Shown: positions 18,482 through 26,800 of the stretch, one piece after another
Position numbering within the stretch: position 1 is the first letter of the stretch
How the letters are laid out: every line of letters starts with the position of its first letter
Assembly: GCF_026167525.1 (NCBI RefSeq)
Contig: NZ_CP110679.1
Coordinates: 3,521,501 to 3,585,500 of the forward strand
Origin: Sphingomonas sp. M1-B02
GTDB lineage: Bacteria > Pseudomonadota > Alphaproteobacteria > Sphingomonadales > Sphingomonadaceae
Length of the DNA stretch: 64,000 bases
Reading direction: 5' to 3'
The notes under the pieces: generated by a model
The model's database searches: none
Seen by the model: only the letters and a program-made list of their open reading frames with translations
Told to the model about the DNA's origin: nothing
Translations under genes and position numbers: made by a program

Positions 18482-18712
18482 ATGCGCACGCTGGTCGACA
18501 TCCCCGAGGACGACATTCGCTGGCTCGATGGCGAGGCCGAGGCACTGGGGAAGTCGCGTGCGGCCATGGTGCGGGAAGCAGTCGCCGCCTATCGCGTCGA
18601 GCATAACAAGGATTGGATCGCGCGGGGGGCGGGCTATTGGAAGGATCGCGACGATATCGGCGATGCCGTCGAATATCAGCGTGACATGCGTCGCGACCGC
18701 GACGATCCGTGA
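18482..18712 (+). CDS. CopG/RHH-type antitoxin
   Basis: 76 residues. The start MRTLVDIPEDDIRWLDGEAE and the KSRAAMVREAVAAY helix are the ribbon-helix-helix DNA-binding pattern of CopG/VapB-like antitoxins. The C-terminal charged tail (DMRRDRDDP) would be the toxin-binding part. It overlaps the PIN toxin gene by 4 nt (GTGA), the usual arrangement of such modules. It probably represses its own promoter in the 25-bp gap after glmU. Confidence 0.85.
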   Translation: MRTLVDIPEDDIRWLDGEAEALGKSRAAMVREAVAAYRVEHNKDWIARGAGYWKDRDDIGDAVEYQRDMRRDRDDP

Positions 18713-19074
18713 GTGATCCATTTTTCGATACCAACATCCTGGTCGACTGGCTGCTTGATCTCCCACCTGCGATCGCCGAACTGCGAAGCTATCCGCGTCA
18801 CCGGATCAGCCGTATCGTATGGACCGAATTGCTCGCTGGCGAACCACCGTCGTCGCGTGATCTTGTGAGGGATTTGCTCGTTGCTTTCGATCTGGTCGAG
18901 GTGGATCAGCGGATCGCGCTTGCCGCCGCCGAGATTCGATTTCAGCGGCGCATCAAATTGATGGATGCACTCATCCTCGCGACGGCGCAGGTCAACGGCG
19001 CAATGCTGGTCACACGAAATACTAGGGACTTTCCGGCATCCATGCCGGGTATACGCGTGCCTTACACGCTTTAA
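18709..19074 (+). CDS. PIN-domain ribonuclease toxin (VapC-like)
   Basis: 121 residues starting at GTG 18709. The PIN acidic active-site residues are all present: Asp7 (FFDTNILVDWL), Glu40 (VWTELLAGE), Asp86 (KLMDALILATA) and Asp107 (TRNTRDFP). VapC-like toxins cleave specific RNAs such as initiator tRNA or rRNA; the target here is unknown. It forms a module with the overlapping RHH antitoxin and sits between glmU and glmS. Confidence 0.88.
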   Translation: MSDPFFDTNILVDWLLDLPPAIAELRSYPRHRISRIVWTELLAGEPPSSRDLVRDLLVAFDLVEVDQRIALAAAEIRFQRRIKLMDALILATAQVNGAMLVTRNTRDFPASMPGIRVPYTL

Positions 19075-19088
19075 AGGGCTTATCGATC

Positions 19089-20912
19089 ATGTGCGGAATT
19101 GTTGGCATTCTCGGCACCACCGACGTCGCCGAGCGGCTGTTCCAGGGGCTCAAGCGGCTCGAATATCGCGGCTATGATTCCGCCGGCATCGCCACGCTCC
19201 ATCATGGCGAGATCGATCGTCGCCGCGCCGAGGGCAAGCTGGTCAATCTCGGCAATCGCCTCGCCGAAAGCCCGCTTCCCGGCGCGATCGGCATCGCCCA
19301 CACGCGCTGGGCGACCCACGGCGCGCCGACCGAGGACAATGCCCACCCGCACATCGTCGGCGACGTGTCGATCGTCCACAATGGCATCATCGAGAATTTC
19401 AAGCCGCTCCGCGACGCGCTGATCGCCGAGGGCCGCCACTTCCTGAGCCAGACCGATACCGAAGTCGTCGCCCACCTCGTCAGTCGCGAGCTCGAGGGCG
19501 GCAAGTCCCCGCGCGACGCCGTCGCAGCGGTCCTCCCCCAGCTCCACGGCGCCTTCGCCATGGCCTTCCTGTTTCGCAACGAGCCCGACATGCTGATCGG
19601 CGCCCGTCTCGGCGCGCCGCTCACCGTAGGCTATGGCGAGGGCGAGAATTATCTCGGATCCGACGCGCATGCCCTGGCGTCGCTCACCCAGCGCATCGCC
19701 TATCTCGACGAGGGCGACTGGGCCGTGGTCACCCGCGAGAGCATCGAAGTGTTCGATCGCGACAACAATCCCGTCACCCGCCCCATCGTCGAATCCGGCG
19801 CGACCGCCGAGGCGATCGACAAGGGCAATTACCCGCATTTCATGCTCAAGGAGATTTACGAGCAGCCCGTCGTCGTCGCGCAGACACTGCGCTCCTACAT
19901 CCGCCCGGTCGAACAGATGGTCGCCTTGCCCGACATGAGCTTCGACCTGAGCAGCGTCGAGCGCGTCACGATCGTCGCCTGCGGGACGGCCTCCTATGTC
20001 GGGATGATCGGCAAATATTGGATCGAGCGCTGGGCGCGCCTGCCGGTCGAAGTCGATGTCGCTAGCGAATTCCGCTACCGCGACCCGGTCCTCCTCCCCA
20101 ACACGCTCGGCGTCGTCGTCAGCCAGTCAGGCGAGACCGCCGACACGCTCGCCGCGCTCAAGCATATGAAGGCCGCGGGGCTCACCACCGCGGGTATCAT
20201 CAACGTGCCGACCAGCTCGATGGCGCGCGAAGTCGATCTCTTGCTCTCCACCCATGCCGGCCCCGAGATCGGCGTCGCCTCGACCAAGGCCTTCACCTGC
20301 CAGCTGTCGGTGATGGCGGCACTTGCGGTCAATCTCGCCCGCGCCAAGGGCAAGCTCAGCCCCGAGGAAGAGCGCGACATCGTCGGCCACCTGATCGAGG
20401 CCCCCGCCGCGATCAACGCGGCGCTCGCGCATGACGACGAGATCCAGGCGATGGCGCACACCATCGCCGCGGCCCGCGACGTCCTCTATCTCGGTCGCGG
20501 CCCCGATTATCCGCTGGCATTGGAGGGCGCGCTCAAGCTCAAGGAAATCAGCTACATCCACGCCGAAGGCTATGCCTCGGGCGAGATGAAGCACGGTCCC
20601 ATCGCATTGATCGATGATCAGGTCCCGCTGATCGTCCTGGCCCCCTCGGGCCCCTTGTTCGACAAGACCGTGTCCAACATGCAGGAGGCCAAGGCCCGCG
20701 GCGCCCGCGTCGTGCTGATCTCCGACGCCGAGGGCCTGGCGCTCGCCGGCGACGATGCGGTGGCGACGATCGAGATGCCCAGCGTCCATCCGCTGATCGC
20801 GCCCTTGGTCTATGCAGTCCCGGTGCAGTTGCTGGCTTATCATGTCGCAGTCGCCAAGGGGACCGACGTCGATCAACCGCGCAATCTGGCGAAGTCGGTC
20901 ACCGTCGAATAG
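19089..20912 (+). CDS. glmS: Glutamine-fructose-6-phosphate aminotransferase (isomerizing) GlmS
   Basis: First step of hexosamine synthesis: Fru-6-P plus Gln to GlcN-6-P. 607 residues, the standard length. The N-terminal nucleophile Cys2 is in MCGIVGILG, and the glutaminase residues in RGYDSAGIA and HTRWATHG are present. Two SIS domains follow (ACGTASYVG and QSGETADTL; LGRGPDYPLALEGALKLKE). The C-terminal NLAKSVTVE is family-typical. No glmS ribozyme precedes it; only 14 bp separate it from the toxin gene. Confidence 0.97.
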   Translation: MCGIVGILGTTDVAERLFQGLKRLEYRGYDSAGIATLHHGEIDRRRAEGKLVNLGNRLAESPLPGAIGIAHTRWATHGAPTEDNAHPHIVGDVSIVHNGIIENFKPLRDALIAEGRHFLSQTDTEVVAHLVSRELEGGKSPRDAVAAVLPQLHGAFAMAFLFRNEPDMLIGARLGAPLTVGYGEGENYLGSDAHALASLTQRIAYLDEGDWAVVTRESIEVFDRDNNPVTRPIVESGATAEAIDKGNYPHFMLKEIYEQPVVVAQTLRSYIRPVEQMVALPDMSFDLSSVERVTIVACGTASYVGMIGKYWIERWARLPVEVDVASEFRYRDPVLLPNTLGVVVSQSGETADTLAALKHMKAAGLTTAGIINVPTSSMAREVDLLLSTHAGPEIGVASTKAFTCQLSVMAALAVNLARAKGKLSPEEERDIVGHLIEAPAAINAALAHDDEIQAMAHTIAAARDVLYLGRGPDYPLALEGALKLKEISYIHAEGYASGEMKHGPIALIDDQVPLIVLAPSGPLFDKTVSNMQEAKARGARVVLISDAEGLALAGDDAVATIEMPSVHPLIAPLVYAVPVQLLAYHVAVAKGTDVDQPRNLAKSVTVE

Positions 20913-20966
20913 TCGCGGCTCGACACTCCGCCAAATCGCGATAAGTTGGCGGCGGGGGGACGAGTC

Positions 20967-21260
20967 GTGCAGCTATTGTCGGTTCAGAAATTCGCCGGTG
21001 CGGCAAATCAGGAGTTCGAGATCAGCGTAGGCGAAGCGGCGATGACCGTGACGCTGATCGAGGTAAAGCCGCTTCAGCGACATGCATTTCCGGGCATGCT
21101 GCGCGAACCCTTCTCTTTGCTGTTCAAGAGCGCCTCGCCGGTGATCTTGCCGCAGAAGATGTATCGCATGCAGAACCCGACGGTCGGAAGCCTCAGCATG
21201 TTCCTGGTACCCGTAGCGCAGGATGGCGGGGCGATCGTCTATGAGGCCGTGTTCAACTGA
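20967..21260 (+). CDS. DUF6916-like protein
   Basis: 97 residues from a GTG at 20967 preceded by GGGGGGA; an upstream TTG would add seven residues. The pattern FEISVGEAAMTVTLIEV, MLREPFSLLFKS and FLVPVAQDGG matches my recollection of DUF6916, a small family next to tail-collar proteins. The function is unknown. It runs convergently into the GNAT gene and overlaps its stop codon by 8 bp. Confidence 0.65.
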   Translation: MQLLSVQKFAGAANQEFEISVGEAAMTVTLIEVKPLQRHAFPGMLREPFSLLFKSASPVILPQKMYRMQNPTVGSLSMFLVPVAQDGGAIVYEAVFN

Positions 21261-21813
21261 CCTGCGGCCGCCAGGCCATCGGCTGATGCGTTTCGCCGCC
21301 GTCGCCGTCGTCACGAAAACCCAGCCGCGCGTAGAGGGCGTGCGCGCGCGGATTGTTCGACGCCACCTGCAGCCGTACCGATCCGGCTTCGGCCGCCGCG
21401 GCGCTTTGCTGGATCCATTTCAGCATCAGGTGCCCCAGCCCCTGGCCGCGTGATTCCGCCGCAAAGCCGATATCGATGATCTGCCAGTCGCGAGTCGATC
21501 GATCGAGATAGAGGCGGCCGATGGCGCGGGACGGGCCTAGCGGCAACGCCTGCACCGTCACCCAGAAATTGGCCCGCGCATGGTGCCGCGTGAAATGCAG
21601 ATGCTGCAGGCGAAACTGGTCGTCGGTGAAAGCACGCTTCTGTGCCTCGGACCAGGGCGTCAGCGCGAGTTCGATCGCGCGGAAATCGGCAAAGAGATCG
21701 CGCAGGAAGGGCAGGTCGCCCGTCGCTGCCGGGCGCAGCGCGATCCCCCTGGCACGCAGCGAATCGGAAAGCGCCGGCGGCGTGGCGGCCGCCGGCGGGA
21801 AGCCCGCTGCCAT
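21253..21813 (-). CDS. GNAT family N-acetyltransferase
   Basis: 186 residues with the GNAT core. Motif A is IGFAAESRGQGLGHLMLKW (pyrophosphate-binding RGQGLG), followed by VRLQVASNNPRAHALYARLGF. It transfers acetyl from acetyl-CoA to an amine; the acceptor is unknown. It follows three tail-collar genes on the same strand and is 6 bp downstream of the last, so it may modify them or their partner; that is inference. Confidence 0.85.
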   Translation of the reverse strand: MAAGFPPAAATPPALSDSLRARGIALRPAATGDLPFLRDLFADFRAIELALTPWSEAQKRAFTDDQFRLQHLHFTRHHARANFWVTVQALPLGPSRAIGRLYLDRSTRDWQIIDIGFAAESRGQGLGHLMLKWIQQSAAAAEAGSVRLQVASNNPRAHALYARLGFRDDGDGGETHQPMAWRPQVS

Positions 21814-21819
21814 CTCAAC

Positions 21820-22344
21820 TCAGGAAAATGAGGGGAATTGCCCCACCATCGCGATGGAGAAGTTGAGCCCGAGATAGGGTTGGAGGTTGCTATGCGGCTG
21901 GCCGCCCCCGGTGGGCAGCACCATCGAGGGACTCATCGGCGCCCCGGTTGCCGGCGTCGCGTAGATCGCCGTGGTGGTGAATGCGCCCAGGCACGAATTG
22001 GACGCCGGTATCGCAGTCGGGTTCGGCGAACCGGTGCAGGATTGCATGCCGTGATTGTGCATCGGCATCGTGTCGCTGGTGATCGTGACGAAGGCGCTCC
22101 CGAACCTGTCGCCAATCTGTCGGGGCGAGGTATTGGGTCCCGTGCCGCTGCCGCAGGCCTGCAGGCTTGCCAGATTGGGGAGCTGGAACGTCGTCGTGCC
22201 GTTCCCGCCGAAGACGGTGCCGATCAGCGAAAATAGCGATGTATACTGGCGAAGCGGTAAGGTCTGCCCTGCGGCAAACGCCCAGCCGCGGGGCGCGAAA
22301 GGGAAACCGTATTGCTTGATCTCGCCGAGAAAGGGGTCGCTCAT
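21820..22344 (-). CDS. Phage tail collar domain protein (MdpB-like), copy 1
   Basis: 174 residues from the ATG at 22344 (GGAG upstream). The N-terminus MSDPFLGEIKQYGFPFAPRG, a central LIGTVFGGNGTTTFQLPNL and a C-terminal QPYLGLNFSI segment define the tail-collar/microcystin-dependent-protein family. There is no obvious signal peptide. The closest relatives are the two paralogues just upstream. Its role is unknown; relatives occur in tail fibres and contractile injection systems, but no such genes are in view. Confidence 0.85.
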   Translation of the reverse strand: MSDPFLGEIKQYGFPFAPRGWAFAAGQTLPLRQYTSLFSLIGTVFGGNGTTTFQLPNLASLQACGSGTGPNTSPRQIGDRFGSAFVTITSDTMPMHNHGMQSCTGSPNPTAIPASNSCLGAFTTTAIYATPATGAPMSPSMVLPTGGGQPHSNLQPYLGLNFSIAMVGQFPSFS

Positions 22345-22398
22345 CAAAATGCTCCCATGCTGTTGCGGGACAGGCCCGCGCGCCCGCGCCGATTGGCC

Positions 22399-22929
22399 TT
22401 ATGACTGCGCGGGATAGATCCCGGCCCAGGCGATGCAGTAATTGAGTGCGAGCGTCGGTCCGACATTGTCGTGCGGCTGATTGCCCCCGGAGAAACCGAC
22501 CGTGCTTGCGGGCAGGGGATAGGGCGTGCTGCCGTCGCCCCCGACACCGTAGAAGGTCTCCGTCGTCTGCACCGCCGTCACATTGCCTTGCGGTGACGCA
22601 GAGGTGCCCTGCACGGTGGAGGCGACAAGCTGGTGATCGTGCGAAGGCATTTGCAGCGACGTCAGCGTCACTTGCTCGGTGCCCGCCAGCTGGCCCAGCG
22701 AATAGCTCGAAAGACCCCGTCCCGTTCCCTGGTGGATCGGGATCCGCCCGCGCATGTCCGGCACTGCGAAGGTGTTCTGCCCGTCGCCGCCATATACCGT
22801 GCCGATCAACTGATACAGCACTTCATAGTTCGCGATCGACAGCAGCGATCCGTCGCAGGCCTGCCAGCCCTCCGGCGCGCCGCGGGGATAGGGAAACAGG
22901 CGGATCTCACCGACATAGGGTTGGCTCAT
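22399..22929 (-). CDS. Phage tail collar domain protein, copy 2
   Basis: 176 residues. The ATG at 22929 is preferred over a GTG three codons upstream because GGGGAG is well spaced from it. Key segments are MSQPYVGEIRLFPYPRG, LIGTVYGGDGQNTFAVPDMRG and LALNYCIAWAGIYP. It shares the variable middle with MPSHDHQL, a histidine pair also seen in the other copies. It lies 54 bp upstream of copy 1, probably in one operon. Confidence 0.85.
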   Translation of the reverse strand: MSQPYVGEIRLFPYPRGAPEGWQACDGSLLSIANYEVLYQLIGTVYGGDGQNTFAVPDMRGRIPIHQGTGRGLSSYSLGQLAGTEQVTLTSLQMPSHDHQLVASTVQGTSASPQGNVTAVQTTETFYGVGGDGSTPYPLPASTVGFSGGNQPHDNVGPTLALNYCIAWAGIYPAQS

Positions 22930-22982
22930 GTCACTCACTCCCCCGAAAAGCTGGCTTGTTCGCCCCGGACGTCTTCACGCGG

Positions 22983-23525
22983 TCAGTTGCGCGACGGAAA
23001 GACGCCATAGAGGCAGATGTTGAAGTTGATCGTCTCATAAGGCTGCAGGTTCGGGTGCGGCTGATTGCCTCCCGCCTGCCCCAGCGGCCCACCGCTCATC
23101 GGCACGAGCGACGCGGCAGCCCCGTAGAAAAGCGACGTGTCGGGCACGGTCGTCCCGAAGGTCAGGCCCGAGCCGCGCGGTGCCGGGCGCCCGCCCGGCG
23201 CCGTGGTTACCGTCACGCTATGGTTGTGCAGAGGAAGCTCGGTCGTGAGCAGTTGCACTTGCTCCTGCCCTGCGATCTGGCCGAGCTGCGTCGTCGGCGG
23301 CTGCCAGGCCGCGTCCTGCGACTGGACCGCGCCAAAGGGGGTGCGGCTGCGCAGATCGGGCAAACCGAAGGTCGTTCTGCCGTCGCCACCATATACGGTG
23401 CCTAGAAGGGAAAACAGCGCCTGGTTCTGGGCGATGGCCATCAATTGACCGTTGCATTGGGCAAAGTTTTTCTGCCCAAAACCAAATCCGGTCATCATGA
23501 TCTGACCCACATAGCTCTGGCTCAC
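22983..23525 (-). CDS. Phage tail collar domain protein, copy 3
   Basis: 180 residues from a GTG at 23525, which has GGGGGGAAG 3 nt upstream. The frame is open a further 66 codons, but that part lacks homology. Characteristic segments are SQSYVGQIMMTGFGFGQKNF, LLGTVYGGDGRTTFGLPDLR, LPLHNHSVTV and YETINFNICLYGVFP. It is the first gene of the three-paralogue array and diverges from the giant autotransporter. Confidence 0.85.
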   Translation of the reverse strand: MSQSYVGQIMMTGFGFGQKNFAQCNGQLMAIAQNQALFSLLGTVYGGDGRTTFGLPDLRSRTPFGAVQSQDAAWQPPTTQLGQIAGQEQVQLLTTELPLHNHSVTVTTAPGGRPAPRGSGLTFGTTVPDTSLFYGAAASLVPMSGGPLGQAGGNQPHPNLQPYETINFNICLYGVFPSRN

Positions 23526-23856
23526 GATCTTCCCCCCAAAGTCGCCGACATTGCAAAGGCGCAGCAATACGCCTTTGCTATCCGACAGATGCAAAGCATG
23601 TCTCACAAAAAATAAGCTGGCAAAACGCAACGCGAGCGTGGAGTCTCGATACAGATTAGTAAGCTGGTTAATCTGCAAGTCAACCGCATATGAAATCAAT
23701 CCGGTATGGACGTTATTATCCATTCTGGCGGTAAGATATTGTCGAGATCGTGGAGTCGACTAGACCCTGCAACTGATATATTAAAGACAAATGGGGATTC
23801 CCGCGCGGGGCGGCGCAGGGAATGTCGTCCTGAAGGACGGCCAGGGGGAAAATCGC
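23526..23856. other. Divergent intergenic region between tail-collar operon and autotransporter
   Basis: 331 bp, visibly more AT-rich than its surroundings. It must hold promoters for both directions. On the plus strand GATATATTAAAG (about 23774-23785) is a plausible -10 region, but no convincing -35 is seen. The first in-frame ATG (23791) has no ribosome-binding sequence, while GTG 23857 does. No repeats or RNA genes were recognised. Confidence 0.5.
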
Positions 23857-26800
23857 GTGCAGGCAAGCGCAGATAAGAGGACTCCGATCGCGAATCGCAA
23901 GTCGATTCGAGCGCATCTGTCTGCAGCGCTGCTTCTGCTGTTGATGATGTGCAATGCGAACGCCGCCTGGGCTCAGACAGCGGTGGCGGGATGTACTTCG
24001 CCCCTTACGAAAGATGACATTCCCACTCTGTCGGTGGTCGCCGGGTCGAGCGACGTCGTCATCGTCGATACGCAGACCAATCTGTCGGTGCTCAACAGCA
24101 AATGCCCGCCGAACAGCCCGAGTCTGGAGAATGATTCGATCACCTTCGAGATACCGCCTGTCTACGCAACGACGGTCGCGGACAATATTTATGTGACCTT
24201 CCCCAATGGCTCTAAGGTCAAGTTGACGAGCAACGGGATCTATCGCCGGATCGTCTACACGCCCGGTCCGGGCGTAATCGGGACCGATATCGTTTCTCCC
24301 CGATCCGGGGCCTCGGGCACGCGGGCGAATGCCGCCGCTTTCTCCGGCGAGACCGTCCAGTTCGAGCAACAATGGACCAGTGGGGGCGTCTTCAAATACT
24401 TTGATATTCACGTCACCGTCATCGCGCCCAGCGCTCCGACCGCGGCGCTTGGCACGCCGAACCCGTCCACAATCTATGCGGGGGGCACCAGCACCGTCAC
24501 GGTGACGCTGACCAATCCGAACAGCACTGCGGGGCTTTCGGGCGTGGGCAACTCGATCACCCTGCCGACCGGCGTTGCCGTCGCCGCGTCGCCCGGTGCG
24601 AGCAATACTTGTGGCGGCACCGTCACGGCGGCCCCCGGCGCCACCGGCGCGGGGGCGGTGACGCTCTCGGGCGGCTCGCTGGCAGCCGGCGGTACGTGCA
24701 CGATGACGTTCAACATCACGTCGTCGACGGTTGCGACGCATTCGATTTCGTCGGGAACGCCCTCGGCGACTGGTGCCAACGCCGGCTCGCCGGGCACCAG
24801 TGCCAATCTGACGGTGCAGACCCCGCCCAGCCCGCCGACGATCGCTGCTGCCTGGGATCAGGCGACCGTCGCGGTCGGCGGCGCGGGCACGCTGTCCGTC
24901 ACCCTGACCAATCCGAATAGCGGAGTCGCGCTCACCGGCGTCGGCTTCAACATTGGCACCTTGCCGATCGGGCTGACCGGCGGCGCGGTCGGCGGAACCT
25001 GCGCGGGCGGCAGCTACAATGGCGGCACCCGCGCGCTGAGTTCCTCCGGACATTCGCTCGCCGCCAGCGGGACCTGCACGGTGACCCTGGCAGTCACCGG
25101 CGCCACGGCGGGCAGCTATAGCTTCACCACCGGCACCGCGGTCGCCACGGGCCCCGTGGCCCTCACCGGCGCGACCGCGACGACCGGGACGCTGAACGTC
25201 GTCGGCGCGCCGACGATCAGCGCCGCATTCAGCCCGACCTCGGTCGCGATCAACGCCGATTCGACGCTGACGCTGACGCTCACCAACCCCAATGCGGTGG
25301 CGCTCAGCGGAGTCGCGGTCGCGCCGACGACGCTGCCGGCCGGGCTGACGGGATCGACCCCCGCCACGAACTGCGGCGGCGCGGCATCCTTCGGCGGTGG
25401 CGGCCTGGGCCTGACGGGTGGCGGCATCGCTGCAGGTGGCAGCTGCACGCTGACCCTGACCGTCGCATCCGCCACGCCGGCCACCTATAATTTCACCAGC
25501 GGAGCCCCCTCGGCGACCGGACCCGCGGCCGTCACGGGCATCGCGGCATCGACTCCGACAGGGCTCTCGGTGGTCCAGGCGGCGCCGACCATCTCGGGAA
25601 TCACGCCGGTGGTCGGGACCACACTGGGCGGCACGTCGGTGACGATCAGCGGCACCGGCTTCAGCAACATCAGCGGGGTCACCTTCGGGGGGACCGCCGC
25701 CACCGGCGTCACGCCGAACGGTACCACCCAGATCACTGCCGTGTCGCCAGCGCACGCCGCCGGCACCTTCGATGTGGTCGTGACGACGGCCGGGGGCCCC
25801 AGTGCCAACAGCGCGGCCGACGATTTCCGCTACGTCGCACCGCCGGCCGCGCCGGTTGTGACCTCCCCGACGAACGCCGCTCGCGTCGGCAGCGCCTCGT
25901 CTGTCTATGCCGGGTCCGCGGATCCCGGCATGACGATCACCGTCCTGGTCGACGGCAGTTCGATTGGCACGACCACGGCCACCGGCGGCGCCTGGACGTT
26001 TGCCCAGCCGGTTGCGCTGGCCGAGGGATCGCATACGGTGCGCGCACGGGCGACCAATGGCGACGGTATCGTAAGCGCCGATTCGACCACGATCTCCTTC
26101 ATCGTCGACACCGTGGCGCCGCCCGCGCCGGTGATCACCGCTCCCGTCACCGGCACCCGGACCAACGACAACACGCTGAACTTCACCGGCACGGCGGAGG
26201 CCGATTCGACGGTGCGCGTCTATATCGACGGAGCCTTCAGCGGCACGGCCTCGCTGACGGGGACGAACTGGACCTACGCCGCCCCGCTTCTTGCCGACGC
26301 GACCTACAGCTTCTGGGCGACCGCAACCGATTTGACGGGCAATCTCGGCCCGCAATCGACGGCGGGGTCGATCACGATCGATACGGTCCTGCCCGCCGTG
26401 CCGGTGATCGCCACGCCGACCGAGGGACAGACCACGTCGCCCACCCCGAACATCAGCGGCACCGCAGAAGCAAATGCCAGCGTCACGCTGACGATCGACG
26501 CCACGCCCGTCGTCGTGCCCGCCGATTCCGGCGGCAATTGGAGCCACACCCCCGCGGCGCTGCCGCTTGGCGCGCACAGCGTGACCGCCTTCGCGCGCGA
26601 CGCCGCGAACAATCTCGGCCCTACGACCGCCACGCGCAACTTCACAGTGGCCGCGATTCCCAGCGTCACCGGACTTGCGCCCGCCAGCGGTCCCGTCGCC
26701 GGGACGAATGCGGTGACGCTGACCGGCACCGGCTTCACCGGCGCGACCGCAGTCAGCTTCGGTGCGTCTCCCGCATCCTACACGGTCAACAGCGATCTTA

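Noticed and set aside
20967..23525. Prophage remnant
   Set aside because: Only tail-collar-type genes are present; no integrase, capsid, terminase or attachment-site repeats were seen, and the composition does not stand out.
23791..23856. ATG start of the autotransporter 22 codons upstream of GTG 23857
   Set aside because: No ribosome-binding sequence precedes it, while the GTG has AGGGGG at proper spacing and gives a normal signal peptide. The ATG start is not fully excluded.
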